From: Aptenodytes patagonicus
Lineage: Eukaryota; Chordata; Aves; Sphenisciformes; Spheniscidae
Reading direction: 5' to 3'
DNA: 64,000 nucleotides
Assembly (NCBI RefSeq): GCF_965638725.1
Contig: NC_134961.1
Coordinates: 5,052,641-5,116,640, forward strand
In this document: one piece after another, positions 12,501-24,887 of the stretch
How the letters are laid out: each line of letters opens with the position of its first letter
Position numbering within the stretch: position 1 is the stretch's first letter
Position numbers and translations under genes: made by a program
The notes under the pieces: generated by a model
Seen by the model: only the letters and a program-made list of their open reading frames with translations
What the model was told of the DNA's origin: nothing
The model's database searches: none

Positions 12501-15500
12501 TTCTTACTTTGATAGAACTCTGTGTAAAGTGTTCTACAAATTTCTTCTGCAGATCCCTTGCTGAAATGGCAGCAGCAACTTCAGTCCATGTGGTAGCAGT
12601 TATTGAGCCAATTATTCAGCACGCAGACTGGTTCTTCCCTGGAGGTAAATTCTTGCCATAGTTAAAAGAATTTTGTATTTGTGATAATCCTACGCAGGTA
12701 AACCTCCGACAGCTTTTTGCAGTGAGAGGCACCATTTTGTATATGTATGTCTTAGTATGCATTCTCTCTGTCTCTCTTTCAGATCAAGATTTCAATGTGT
12801 CTGGGGCATTTGTTGCAATTCCTGCTGTTAATTCAAATCACTTGTCACACACTGGGAATGAATATGAATCTGGGACACTGGAACGGAAGAGGCCTGTTAG
12901 TATGACTGTAATGGAAGGGGATTTATTAAAGAAGGAAAGGTATGTTTCATTCTCGGGTTAGATTTCAATTATTAGCCCACTCCTGAGAGCTGGACTACCG
13001 AGGAGGCTGTAATCGGACACACTTTTATTGGTTGCAGGAGGAGAATTTCATGGAAATACTATAGGTAACAATAGTGATTTATTTCCCCCCCATGTTGTTG
13101 CAGCCTGAGGAAGGTTCAAAGGTAGTGTACTGGTATTTGCTTCCAGTTATACTCTATGCATGATAAAAAACAAGCAGATAATTACTGCTTCCAATTGTCC
13201 TATTACAGATTTGGGGGGTCTAAAATCCACTGAAACAGAAGTGTATATAGTAGCATCTATCAGTATCTAACTTCTGATATTCCATGGCTTCTTTTTCAAA
13301 GCCCATAAGCTGAGGTGGTGTTACCTGGTGCCTTCATGATAAGACTTCTGAGTTGATGATGGTACAGTATACCACAGCAAACAGTAGTATGCTAAAAAAT
13401 AAAAATAAAACATGCTGTTTTCCCATATAACATGTAGTGTGTAACGTTCATTTATTATCACTCATATCATGAATATTCAAGTGATGTGCTGTTTTGTTTT
13501 TAGCTGTTTATGCAAATGTTGTTACCTGAATGTTAACTATGGCTAGCCACATGCAAATTTATCAGCACTGACAGAGGAAGAAGAAAATCAGTTCAAGATT
13601 CAGTCTTTAACACAACAAGAATAAAATTAAATTCTAGAACGGATGTGCTGTATGCATTCTAAAACCTGTTAGAATTTTAGTCCATTTATCCATAATTCTC
13701 CTTTAAACACAAATCATAGCGTATATCCAGTGGCTTTTTTGTCTGTCTTGAAATCTGTACTGCAACTTAGCGTGTAATAGAAACAAAATTCATGTGGCAA
13801 AATATATTCGGTGAGGAGATACTCTGGTATGTAAGGAAATGTATGTATTTACGTGTAAAATTACTGAGTGGTTTGACCTCATTGTCATCAATGTCTGTCT
13901 TCAAATGTAATTGAGTAGCTTGTTCCACTTGTGTAGCTTACCCCTCTGTGTGGATAAGCCAAATAGTGTTGCATGTCTTAACGTTAATGGTGTTATATGC
14001 AGAAAGTTGAAGCTTTCCTTGTTGCTGCTTTGCATGCTAAGCAACAGGGGTTGCGTTTGTCTTTGTGGGTTATAACAGCCAATTGTCCTGTTGCTTTAGT
14101 TACCTGGTGTTGGCTGGCGTGGTGTGTTTACTCTCTCTTCTTTCTGTAGCTTTGGTGTCAAGGTTATGGACTTCCAAGCGAATCCTCGGAGATGTGGCAC
14201 TATAAATAGAAAGCACACATCCCCAGCTTTCCAGCCACCACTTCCACCCACGGAGGCTGGCGTGCTGGCTCAGTCTGGAGCGGAGCAGCACTCACAAACT
14301 TCTGTGGCTGAAACAAGCCCAGTGGGTGCTGGTTTTGCTCTCTCTGCTGGCACAGCAGAACAGTTACAAAGTCAAGGAAATGAGGATGTCAGGTAAGAGG
14401 CATGGCTTCTGCTGGCAGTGTCTTAGCAGGCTGCTTCAGCAGCAGACTGATGTGTCAACTGTATCTGCTTCACAAGGCACCTCTTCTACCTGGAATGCAT
14501 GTTGTCATGTGTGAAGCCTTTTCAGATGCGGGCAGAAGCACTGTGCGAGAACTCTCTTGCCATGTGTATTGTTCCAGAATCGATCTTCTAAAATAACATA
14601 CATTGTTCTGTATGTTCCAGAATTGATCTTCTAAAGTAAGAGAATTCTTGGGGAGAAAAATGATGATGAAAAATACTGAAAAAGGCTGTACTTCTGCTAC
14701 CCATGTTGACCTTTCCAAGTTATACTCTAGAGGTGTCCACATAGTATGACCATCAGTTTGCTGCTGAAAGAACAAAACCTACCACTGGCAATACTAGAAA
14801 CCTGTTGGTCTTGTTTGTTGTTACTTGTACACGTTATCTGGATTTGTCTTTTTTGTTTTTTGTCTGTAGCAAGTGTTAGTGATGACCAGACTTGCTTGCT
14901 AGAAAACTGGAAGTCGATTTATCATATTTCAATACTAGTTTCTTTAGGAGAAGCATACATACAGGCTTTTTTGCTACTTAATTACTGTTGAAACTCCGTG
15001 TGATCATGTCCCCAGTATTAGTATACGTGGACTCCAAGGCTAATTGCAGTAGCCTTGACTCTTCCTTTCATGTATGGTGAAAGCAGCACTTTGCTTTCGA
15101 TATTTCTGTGGCCTGAGAGATATAACAAACCACATGTAAAGGCCTGTAGTGCTCTCCAGACATCAACCTCTCACACTGCATCTTACAGTAAGACACCACC
15201 GTGGAGTTCAATGCAGCATTGACTCCTTTCATATAGCTTTTGTTCTCAGGTGACACTTTTACAAAAACTTCTCATTCGGAAATCCCCTGCAGACTAATAT
15301 TTCCTTCACAGATGTCTTTTGTGGCATAGGCAGCTAAAACAAAACCTTGAGAATAGTGTCTAAAAGCTGCATTTAAAATCTGCACAAACTCTGTGTTCAG
15401 GTACTTGCAATTTATTAACAGCATCTGGAGAAATTAGGATTGCAATGTGCCAGTAAAAGTGACTGAAAGGTGTTAGTCCATCTGAGATGAGTAAGATGCT

Positions 15501-18500
15501 GCAAGAGACTATAGAGAAGTGAGTGAAGACTGCAAGTGCATAGCAAGAGGAGGGGGCACTGCCCAGTACCACCTTGGCTGGTTCACACTCGAGTGCTGTG
15601 TTTCCCCCCAATTCTGTTGTCTTCATAGCCAAGGGTCAGGAAGAGCTGAGTTGTCCTGATCTCAGTCTCAAAGATTTTACAGGAGTTGCTCCCTCAAAAC
15701 AAGTTCTGGTCTCCCAGCAAGTTAAAGCTTAATTCCAGGTAGGGTGGAGAGAAGGCTTCAGCCAGTCAATGAAGGGAAAAGAACCTCTCCTCTCTCCATG
15801 CCCGGCTCTCGCAGTCCCTGGGCCCTCCCGAGGGCTTCCAAAGGCTCCAGGGGCTTCAGTGGTGAGGACTACATCTGCCTTGCCCGTATACTATACGTAG
15901 CAAGCTGGTTCATGTCCTTTTTTTTTTTTTTTTTTCTGGCAGAGCTTCACAGATTGCCATCATGTGGTCCTTAGTAGCTAGGTCTACCAGATAACTGCCA
16001 GCGAATTGGATGTGATGCTATAGCAATGTTTTGAAAAAGCTAACAGTTATAGGGGTAATAGGTATATCTGAATGAAAATTTATATGAACTTTCATGTTGG
16101 GAGTCTGTTTTTAGAGGATCTGCAAATGCCCTGAGGATGCATTAGCATGGAGGCTGTACTCCTAGGTATCAGTACTGCATTCAAACAGGTACTGTGACAC
16201 TGCAGAACTACTTGGATGCCTGATTTAATTTTGGTAATTGTTTGTACAGGCTTGCCTAAAGCCTGCTTGCCACTTGTTTGAAGAGTTGTAGCACCGTTCA
16301 GTCTTGGTAAATACCAGCCAGTGTGGAAGTTTTTCTGAAGCGTTTGAGGATCGGAACTATAGCACAGTTCGTAATGTAAACCTGAATGGGTGCAGCTGAT
16401 CTGGGCAAGGCGTTTTACGATCATCTTCTGATTTAGGATTTTTAATTTTCAGTACCTCAAAATCTAAGGACAACACATCTTCAGCTACTCCTCCACCCGT
16501 GAGAAATGGTGGGCACGCAGCCACTGTCCAGAACCAGTCAACAAGCAGCACTAACCAGCTTTCTGTTAATCAGCCGCAGAACGCAGCAGGTCCCAGTCCC
16601 CATTCAATGAGGAGAGGTGTGTTTCATTTGGTTTTCAAGCCACTAAGTTCCAATTCTTTATGTACTGCAAAAATGCTTGCTAAAATAACTTTATCAGTAT
16701 TTCTTCTTTTATTCCAGACAATGGTTTAATTTGCTTGCATTTCACTAAGGTGTAGCTAAATGCATCTTTGGACTTTTGGACTCTTTCATGAATGCTGGTA
16801 CTAATGTTACCGACGCTGTTTAACAAAATCACTCAAAGGCTATTGATTAGTAAACCTGTGACAAACTTCTGTAGCTTCCTATTGATATCGCTTTTATTTG
16901 ATAATACACCATTTTATTTTGATCATGTACTTGAGTATTCTTTTGTGCTACTGATTTCTTTCTTTCAGGATTTTGGTTTCACAATACACAGCCATGAAAT
17001 CTCACCTCTTCTCTTAACAGCTGTTAAGAAGCCTGCTCCAGCCCCTCCCAAGCCAGCCAACCCACCGCCAGGGCAGCCAGGAAGCCAAAATTCTGCCCCA
17101 GCTGCTCAGCCACCCTCTGTCTCTCCAAAACCACCTGCTAGAAGTTCTTCTCCTCCTGCTCAACATGCAAACCAAGGAGCAGCCCAGACATCTACTTCCC
17201 AGGTTTCTGCACCTCGGAGATATTCCAGCAGCCTTTCCCCAATACAGGCTCCCAGCCATCCACCACCACAGCCCCCAACACAGGCTACTCCTCCACTGCA
17301 GCCCAAATCAAACAGTCAAGCATCTCCTCCTGCTGCACCCAGCAGTGAGCACGGACCAGAGCAGCCCTGTTACACTCCTCCGCAGACTCCAACACCACCC
17401 GATACACCCCCTCTAGGAAAACATAATACTAGTTCCCCATCGTCACTGCCACAGCCATCTACTCAAGAAACCTCCCAGTCTCACTCTCCACCTCAGAGTG
17501 GTACACTGCCGAGGCCACGGCCGGTACCAAAACCCAGAAATAGACCTAGTGTTCCCCCTCCGCCTCATCCTCCTTCTCAGCTGGCTGGAGATGGTATTAT
17601 TGCAAATCCCACGCAAACAGCTTCCAAAATAGTAACAGGTGAGTGGATTCTTCCCTATTCGGTGTCTCCTCAGGGAGTGGAAATGAAGAAAATAATGTCT
17701 GTAGCTGTAAATGAATTGGGGGTGGGGACTGAAAACCACAAATAACAGTTAAAATACTAAGTCGCTCATTTCCAGTTAAAATGCTCACCCACCTGTTCTG
17801 TGCAGAAGGATTTGGGGCACTTCCATAGTGAAGGTCGGCATTCCTGAGGCAGAAGGGTTTGGGGGAAAGGGTAGATTAGCTTGCCTTTTTCTTTTTTTCC
17901 TACTTTGGAAGCAACCAACTCTCTAGAGCTTTCTCGAGGCTCAGCATCATGGCAGTCTCCATTATGCTTATACATCTGCTGCCAAAAAACAAAATATTTG
18001 GAGGAGGGAGAAGGTGTAGCCAAGGATAGCATATTTTGGCACATACAGAAGATAATAAAATGCCAAAAGTGGTCACTGATACATGTTCTAATAGACAAGA
18101 TACTAACACAGTGAAGGTTTTACCTTATGATAACGAAGTCTCCTGATGGGCTTTTAAGTTGGGCATCCAGAAGCTGAAGAATCACATGCACTTAACTGTA
18201 TATCTTAGGTCAATTTCTAGATAGATCTTCATATTTTAAATGCAGCCTTCTTTTTCTGTTTTGAGACATTTGTGAAGTAAGGAGAAACTTTTTGTCTTCT
18301 CACAGGAACTTTGTGGAGGTTGTAGTTACTGGTTTGATAGGGATAATGTTAATTTAAGTCGGGAGGGGGGGAGGTAACTGCTGAGAACAGTCAAAACTAG
18401 CAGATCTTGAAATGTTCTCCTGCTGAGTCTCTGCTTATTTTAGGAAATTCTGAAGGAAGAGTTAATGAATGTAGGAGACTAATGCTTTTAAATCTACTTA

Positions 18501-21500
18501 TTTAATAATGGTTAAAACTTTCCAGTGACACTGTAGCTTCTCTAGAATAAGACTAATGTATTGGAATGCAAATTATAAATTCTATTGCCTAACAGCTTTA
18601 CCCCATGATGCCTTCACAGGTGGGGATGGTTACTGCGAATAAGGTTTGTACTTACCCGAAACATGCAATATAAGCTAAAATGCTCCTGCACAGCAATATT
18701 TTATTTGTAGCTTTATTTTGTATATGCGCTTTGGAATATGTGCTCTCTGTCAACTCTGTGTTATCTCATTACTACATATCATTCTGTTTGTAAGAGATTT
18801 TAAGACCTATGCTGCTTAATTTTAATAGTCCTGTGAACATTAAGTTACTCCTTAGAACAAATTGTAAAAATAACTATAATTGAGTAACACTTCACACAAA
18901 GTCACCAGAACTGCTAGTCCACAAGTCGAGTGTGAAGCAGTGACCCATTTAAAACAGGTTTGTTCTCATCAGCGCAGGCAAATACTGAAGCTCATGTGTT
19001 TTTCCTACAATTCAGTGTTTTATGGTTTCATTTTAATGTAGCTTTCACTTTAGGTTTTCAGTTATTTTTAACTACTTGGAATTTATTTGGCAAAATACAT
19101 GTTCATGTGACTAAAACCCTTTGCAGAAAAGCACCCAGCAGCATCTGCGTTCTGGCATGTTTGCATTTGCATTCTGTCAGCTCCAGCCTCACTAATAGTA
19201 CTAGTCTGTTCAATCACAGCTGCCAAACGACACATTAATAATCTTACTAGTCATATGTAATGGGTTAGAGACACTACCTTTTTAAGGTAACAACTGCATG
19301 ACAGGCTGAAAAAGTTGAGGCTGCATTCCTGAATTATCTCAAGATTTGACTGCTTACAGGAAAGACTAAAATTAGTATTGGATTGAGAAGTCAAGTTGGA
19401 AGTACAGTTTTCTTAAATTCAAGAAACTAGTGGTAAATGAGCTGCTTAAGCAACTAAAAAGTAGCTTTGCTTTTTAAAATAACAGACTTTTCCTTATTGT
19501 ACTTCTGTTCTTTTTGTCAGTATCTTTAAAATACAAGAGGAATTTATTTCAAAACTGAACTCAGAAATAAGGTTGGGGCCCGGATCTTTACAGCACTTAC
19601 AAATAAGTTAAGAATGGGAACAGTGCTGATGAGTCACACTTGAAGGAGAGACTTAACCTTAATTTCTAAGTCGTGTTTCATAGGTTGACCGTGTTTGTTT
19701 TCATTTGGGAATTTTTCTGGTTCTGAGGAAGTTGCTTTAATGGTAGCAGACAAGCAGGATTTGTTTTACCCCAGTGTAACTGGAGAAATGCTTGCCTTCT
19801 AAATAATATCCAGCTGGTGTGCAGGGGGCTGCTTTATTAGTGGGGGAGTCTGTGAATTACAACTTAGTGCTGACTCCTTCTCAGTTAAGTTACAGGCATA
19901 ACAGAGGTACACGACTGTCCTGTAGTCTGGGTAAATATAAAAAAAAATTGAAATCAACAGTGTTGAAATGAAACAGTGTTAAAACTGGAGAGGCTTAATA
20001 CTATTCCTTTCAAGTGCAAACCGTAGCAAATTGGCCACATAAGTTGTGTACGGTAAACAATAGTGTGAAAGCTGCCATGCAGGAAAGCCAGTAAAAGAAA
20101 GCTGACAATGAAGGATTCTCTAGCAGAACTGATGAAGGAACCTAGAAAAATCTAGTATGTTTTGCCCCAAAAAAACCCCAAACCACCTGGGGAACAGTTG
20201 AAGTGATACTCAGACTTATGTACAGCAGTACACTCTGTACAGGATCACCCACCTTTTCCAGATCAATCTTTTTTAAGGGATTAATGTTTGTTCTGAATTA
20301 ACACCACTGCATATTACGTAAGAGTATCTGCTCTAACATCTACACGTGCACATACAAGCACTTATTATAGGCTGGCTGACTTAATTCACAATGTGAAATA
20401 GCTGGTTTTAATTTTAACCTTGAATAGTGGAACAAGGGAAGACAGATGGGAATAAAGGAAGCCAAAATTAAGTTGCCAGCAAACTTCATAATATCAGAAC
20501 AGGAATTCTGAATTGTTTTCAGGATACTGTTGAATTCCTTTGTCCATGTACTGGACTTCAGTAATGCCTCAAATTCTGTTTTATGGTATTAAAGTAGTAA
20601 GCCCTAGAAAAGAATATTCTAATCAAATTTTATTAAATAATCTAGATGTTTGACCTGCATTCAGTAGGAACTGTATTGGAAAGTTCAATGGTAAGGAAAA
20701 GGCATATGATTGGCCAAAAATGTTGCTAATTCATAATCATGTGTGTGCTAATGCCCACTACTAACCTGTCACAAATAACACTGCTTGCTTGCATTATCAT
20801 TAGCGTGGCATGCAAAAAGAATGGCTGTTTGATGCTCGCTCTTACATTAACGTACTAAAAGTATTGGAGACTAGAATGTGTAAAGTTGTTCATGTTTTGA
20901 CTGGCCAGTTTCACATTGTACTTCTTCCACGTACAGAAAATCCTATCTAGAAATCCACGTGTTTTGTACAGAGTTTCATTTAGTATTTGAAGTAGCTGTA
21001 CCATTGTTTGTCACAAATGCTCCTTTCCTGTGTCACCTCACACTTCCAGTTACCTCCTTTTCCGATTCGTCCTTCAATATGCAGTCGTGGTAGGGAGAAC
21101 AACTGTGCCTGCATCTAAAGTGGAAGTACACCTTTTGAACCATACTTTAGATGAAAGTTGAAAGGTAACAGTAGGTACTGTTAGATATTCGGGAGAGCGC
21201 AGTGCCTCTGCTGCTTGGTTCTGTGCTCATCTCTTCTGTGGTCAAGCTCAGTGTGGAACATTTTGAGTAAGGGAAAAATGCAAGAAGAATTTTAGGAACT
21301 CACACCATTGCAGTTTATTCTTCTATGTAATACTGCTTCTGTTAGCAATAGTAAAAATGACTAAAAAAATCTAAAGTTTAAATCAACTGACTTTAAAAGT
21401 ACTTAAATTTTCATCTGTTGTAGAAACAACAGCTATACAGTATAGTTGGGATAAAGGAGAGCTGCTGATGTTATGAAACTTGGTTTCATGGATCGGGGAC

Positions 21501-23238
21501 TTATTTTCAGCACCTGAATGTGAGGCTAAGTGAAAAGGTTTGGTTTTAAAGTAGCCCCAGTGATTATTTCTTCATTGCTATCAAAGGTCTGTTGAACAGT
21601 GACCGTCTCGTAGGTGCCACAAGGCACTGTTCACTGGGTGTAGCCCAGTAACCAGGATGCTGATTTTCAAAATGAGAATGAGGGCTGGGGAGAGAAATCT
21701 GTTTAAAAGATTCCCCCAGGATGATGGTGTTTAACGAGTCATAACAGTACTGATGGTTTGTTCTGTGCCTTCTGGATGATTTCGTTTACCACTGAAGCGC
21801 TATCTTAGCAGAATATGGTAGTCCTCAAGACTCTGATACAAGACTTGGGAGAAATTTTATAGTTCACACCTCACAAGAAAACAACATAAATCCTGGAATC
21901 GTGTTTTTGGGAAAGCTGCAGCAGTAGAGATGAGAACGTTTTAACTGTCCTGTGCAAGGCAAGCCAGTTGGTGTCAGGCCACAAGGTGATGGAGTTCCAG
22001 CTACCACAAGGTGATGGAGTTCCAGCTACCACATTAACAGTATCGCTGAATACAAAAGGACACTGCGAGTTGCCTGAGGCTGGCTGGCGCTCTGGTCACG
22101 GGCCGAGAGGGGAGCAGGGGAGGCTGCACTCGGACTGCAGTGCTCTGCCTGCTTTCGCCTCTGCCGTGTCATTTAGCTCAAAACTTTCAACTTGAACCTT
22201 TATAAAGTAACTTCTGGGCTAAATCTAAGACTTAATGCTTGAGATACGAGTCAAAGTCTTCATAGGATGCCTGTCTATGCCACCTATGTTCAAAAGCAAG
22301 GTATTTATTTGGATTCCTTATTGATTGAAATGATCTAAATGAGTTTCTATTTGGAACAGCTGCTGGATTGCAGTAAGTGATGTCGTGGCATATTATAAAT
22401 TAGCTTTCCAAAATACTGACTTAATATTTTTCAATTACGTTTTTTGAACTGTTACAGATTTTTCTGGTCTTCTACCTACCAGGGCAGTCAGTCACCAGAA
22501 ATGCAACATTTTGAGGTCCTTCTTGGACACCTTGGCTTGAACAAAATTCTCCTCCCCTCAGAAGTGGCAAAGAACATGATGTTCCCTTTTATACACAGGA
22601 AAGGGGTTTAATCTGCATTTGATTTAAATAGTTTCTTCCTCTTCTTGTGACAATGCCTCCTTTTGACACCATACATGTTCCTGTTGCTTCTAAAAGTCAT
22701 AGGTAGTGGTTACCTGGCTGATGATTTAGGTGCCAAATTTTTTTGCTGAGTGACCATTGTGTTTTGACGTGAAAGTCTGGAGTAACGTATCACTCTTAAG
22801 GGGCATTGAGGAATCTGATACTAAATCGTACCTGCTGTCTTCCATTCGTCAGAAAGAAATGTTTTTCTTATGTACAAGACTAAAAAAAGGTGTGCAGGAG
22901 AAGCAACTCAAACGTAAGCTTTTTAGTTTGGCTTAGCCTTCTTGTGTCCATGTGTGCATGTGCACATATGTGCCAGCCCTCTGTTTGAAAAGCCTCTGTT
23001 GATCTTTCCTTTCCCTTTTCTTTCTGAGGAAATGCACCAGAAATACACTAGTGAATGAGATGTCCCTGTCCAGGCTGCTAAACTTGCTCTTCCATTTTTT
23101 TGTGCAGACTCCAATTCCAGTATTCAAGAACCACTTCAAAACCCTTCTTCGGAGCTTCTTACAGAGACAGCGAGCAAAGAACTGCACAACCATCTCATGC
23201 TCGACATTGACAATGATACGGAAAGCACTGCTCTGTAA
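2976..23238 (+). CDS. ARHGAP17: ARHGAP17 (RICH1/nadrin) Rho GTPase-activating protein, 18 exons, 5'-partial
   Basis: Stimulates GTP hydrolysis by Cdc42 and Rac1 and acts at tight junctions, membranes and endocytic sites (family knowledge). Exons: 2976-3080, 3901-3977, 5077-5188, 5389-5465, 6175-6286, 7075-7143, 7304-7385, 9507-9634, 10029-10140, 10722-10803, 11260-11340, 12071-12184, 12553-12644, 12783-12939, 14150-14392, 16453-16616, 17021-17638, 23108-23238. All junctions are GT-AG and in phase; the sum is 2556 nt, giving 851 residues plus TAA at 23236-23238. Order: BAR domain (starting IERRLDTVRSVCH), RhoGAP domain (arginine finger in GLFRIAAG), a Ser/Thr/Pro linker, a proline-rich region with SH3 ligands, and a C-terminal PDZ ligand ESTAL. 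Human RICH1 is about 881 residues, so only roughly 30 N-terminal codons are missing. No frameshift or lost key residue was seen. Confidence 0.97.
10029..10140 (+). CDS. ARHGAP17: ARHGAP17 exon with the RhoGAP arginine finger
   Basis: This exon opens with GLFRIAAGASK. The Arg of this motif is the catalytic arginine finger that RhoGAPs insert into the GTPase active site. The following KLKKLKAALDC segment and the next exons (KSYLRELPEPLM, then NKMTPSNVAIVLGPNLLW) give the remaining canonical RhoGAP motifs, including the conserved Lys and Asn. The domain therefore looks catalytically intact. The exon starts in phase 0 and ends in phase 1, joining 10722 as ..VAG/ALKSY. Confidence 0.93.
14150..14392 (+). 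CDS. ARHGAP17: ARHGAP17 linker exon after the RhoGAP domain
   Basis: Encodes the basic start FGVKVMDFQANPRR, then a segment containing KHTSPAFQPPLPPT, then low-complexity Ser/Ala/Gln sequence. It joins 12783-12939 (..LLKKE/S) and 16453-16616 (..DVR/S) in frame. The PAFQPPLPPT stretch is the conserved element; the second half differs freely from mammals. Confidence 0.9.
14565..14637 (+). repeat. imperfect local duplication in an ARHGAP17 intron
   Basis: A unit of about 30 bp built around GTTCCAGAATYGATCTTCTA occurs at about 14565-14597 and again at 14609-14637, differing at a few positions. It lies 175 bp downstream of the exon ending at 14392. No transposon hallmark is visible. Confidence 0.75.
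15918..15935 (+). repeat. poly(T) tract of 18
   Basis: Uninterrupted run of 18 T in the intron between exons 14150-14392 and 16453-16616 of ARHGAP17. No target-site duplication or retrocopy body is recognisable beside it. Confidence 0.95.
17021..17638 (+). CDS. ARHGAP17: ARHGAP17 proline-rich exon
   Basis: At 618 nt this is by far the largest coding exon. It encodes AVKKPAPAPPKPANPPPG at its start, many PPxP and PxxP motifs, RRYSSSLSPIQAP, and near its end LPRPRPVPKPRNRPSVPPPP. The PVPKPR piece fits the PxxxPR consensus for CIN85/CD2AP SH3 domains, and the region is where mammalian RICH1 binds CIP4 and other SH3 proteins. It ends in phase 1 at ..SKIVT and joins the last exon at 23108. Retention of the following intron would add about 36 codons before a stop. 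Confidence 0.95.
17639..23107 (+). other. ARHGAP17: large last intron of ARHGAP17
   Basis: AT-rich intron of 5469 bp between the proline-rich exon and the terminal exon, with donor GTGAGT and acceptor TGTGCAG. Neither strand gives an exon-like segment with flanking splice sites that I could support. The only structure noted is a perfect 25-bp tandem duplication at 21982-22031. Confidence 0.85.
21982..22032 (+). repeat. perfect 25-bp tandem duplication
   Basis: The unit beginning CAAGGTGATGGAGTTCCAGC occurs twice head to tail without mismatch, at 21982-22006 and 22007-22031. A perfect copy suggests a recent slippage or duplication event, and the locus may be variable in copy number. Confidence 0.95.
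23108..23238 (+). CDS. ARHGAP17: ARHGAP17 terminal coding exon with PDZ ligand
   Basis: Follows acceptor TGTGCAG and reads DSNSSIQEPLQ at the start and LDIDNDTESTAL before TAA. The last ten residues are those of mammalian RICH1, including the class I PDZ ligand (T-A-L at the C-terminus). The middle of the exon differs strongly from mammals, so the C-terminal tag is the constrained part. Confidence 0.95.
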
Positions 23239-24030
23239 CGGAAGCTCTCAAACTCTTTAAAGGTTCCTCTCCTGGTGGGAAAACTAACAGACCTAACAGT
23301 GAAAAGCTTCTTTTGACGATATGGCAGAACTGTGTAGAGTTTGACTTGTGCATCACAGAGGAAGTGATTTAGCCATTCAGAAGAAGTTTAATGATCTGTG
23401 TCTCAACAATGGTTTTCAAAATCTTGGATGGAAGGAATTAATTACTGCAGAAACTTGCATAGGAAGCATAATTGCTGCTAATACAGATGGTATTAGCAGA
23501 AACTCCAAAAGAATAAGCAGAACGTTAGTTATTTAAAGTGCATGTATTATGGAAATAATCTTTTTAATGTCACGATTAGACTTTTATTTCTAGTTCTTAG
23601 ACAATACAAGGAGATGCCTTGCAAGAGACATTCCCTCACTGATTTGCTGCAGATTCTTTTTAAAACATGAACCAAAAAATGCCAGAGCGCTGGTGGCGAC
23701 TGCTGGTTATCAGTCGCCTTGTCAAAACTGTGGATGTATTCTAGTGCCTTGAAGGACTGTCATACTGTAGAAGGAAACTTACTGTATCTTTAATCATTTC
23801 ATTGCTACTTAATGATCAGTACTTAATACTTATTTCATAGTTATTTGTATTAACCAAGCCTGCTTTTGTTTATGTGGAACTTGCAACTGTTTCAAGATGA
23901 AACTGTGGAAGTGGTTTTTTGTGCTTTCATTGAAAATGGTTGAATTTTGAAAGAACTTTGAAACGGATGTTTGGATTCGTCAGTTGGGTGAACATTTATA
24001 AAATTAAAGATTGTCTTTTGTCAACTTAAG
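23239..24030 (+). other. ARHGAP17: ARHGAP17 3' UTR
   Basis: Non-coding AT-rich sequence from the TAA to just past the ATTAAA hexamer. Its length of about 0.8 kb is inferred from the hexamer; the true cleavage site was not observed. Confidence 0.7.
24003..24008 (+). terminator. ARHGAP17: ARHGAP17 poly(A) hexamer ATTAAA
   Basis: ATTAAA about 765 bp past the stop codon, followed within 30 bp by U/GU-rich sequence (TTGTCTTTTGTC and TTTGTGAGTG), as expected for cleavage and polyadenylation. Confidence 0.65.
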
Positions 24031-24404
24031 GCATCTTTATTCAAGTTTGTGAGTGACATTGCTTCCCGTGACATTGAAGGTTACGCAGTCATTCCCTGGG
24101 CAAGAGCTCGTGAGTCGCTGGCTGCTCAGCTTGTTCTTCTCTTAAGGACTGTAGCGGAAGCGTACTGGGAATGAATATGTATATAGTCTTTAATGCCTAG
24201 ATTCACGTTAAACACAAATGAGTCCAGCTGCAAAGAGAAACACTGGATACAGCCTGTATCATGCAGAGAAATGAGATGGAACAGGCCATACAGTTTCTGC
24301 GAACGAGAGGGAGGGAGAGGAAACTAGTCAATTGAGGTAACGTTCATATAACTAGTTGAATTAATTTACTTAACCTATCAATTCCTTAATACTCCATAAT
24401 ACAT

Positions 24405-24410
24405 TTTATT
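24405..24410 (-). terminator. poly(A) hexamer AATAAA of the TEX47-like gene
   Basis: TTTATT on the plus strand, AATAAA on the minus strand, about 300 bp past the minus-strand stop at 24708. This is the first such hexamer downstream and would give a short 3' UTR at about 24385-24707. The hexamer is about 400 bp from that of the converging ARHGAP17. Confidence 0.55.
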
Positions 24411-24707
24411 GAAGTTACTAAACTAGACTTCAGGCTTAACTACAAAATAAAACTGCATTTCATGAAGGTCTTGACAAGACACATTGCACTTGGTGACTAT
24501 CTCGCTGACGCCCCAGTTTGAAATCCCAGTGGCCGCCCAGTTGTTTCCTGTTCGGACGTCTCTTAACAGGGAAGGTGACCTCTGTCAGTGGGCATAGACC
24601 TGCTTTCCTCTGTCACTGCACCAGCACTGTAACAAACTCTTCTAACTCAAAATTCAGCGTTACGAGCCACAAATTCTAGTTCTGATACTAAATTTGATGT
24701 TTCTCTC

Positions 24708-24887
24708 TCAAACAGTATGCAGTGTACCTGAATCCAGGGCAGGCTGTGAAGGACTTAAATAGATTCTCAGAAAATCTTCTGGACTTGCACATTCTTCAGC
24801 ATTATACAAATAGTTAATTGTCTCTGCCGGGATTAGCAGCTCGGGTGCAAGAGTGTGTACACTCTCATTCGTATCCTCACTGTCATC
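24708..24887 (-). CDS. TEX47-like exon 6 (C-terminus)
   Basis: Acidic linker DDSEDTNESVHTL, then APELLIPAETINYLYNAEE and PEDFLRIYLS, ending HTV and TGA at 24708-24710. The acceptor (TTATTATCAAG) is weak in pyrimidines, so the first residues are less sure than the rest. Confidence 0.75.
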   Translation of the reverse strand, partial: DDSEDTNESVHTLAPELLIPAETINYLYNAEECASPEDFLRIYLSPSQPALDSGTLHTV

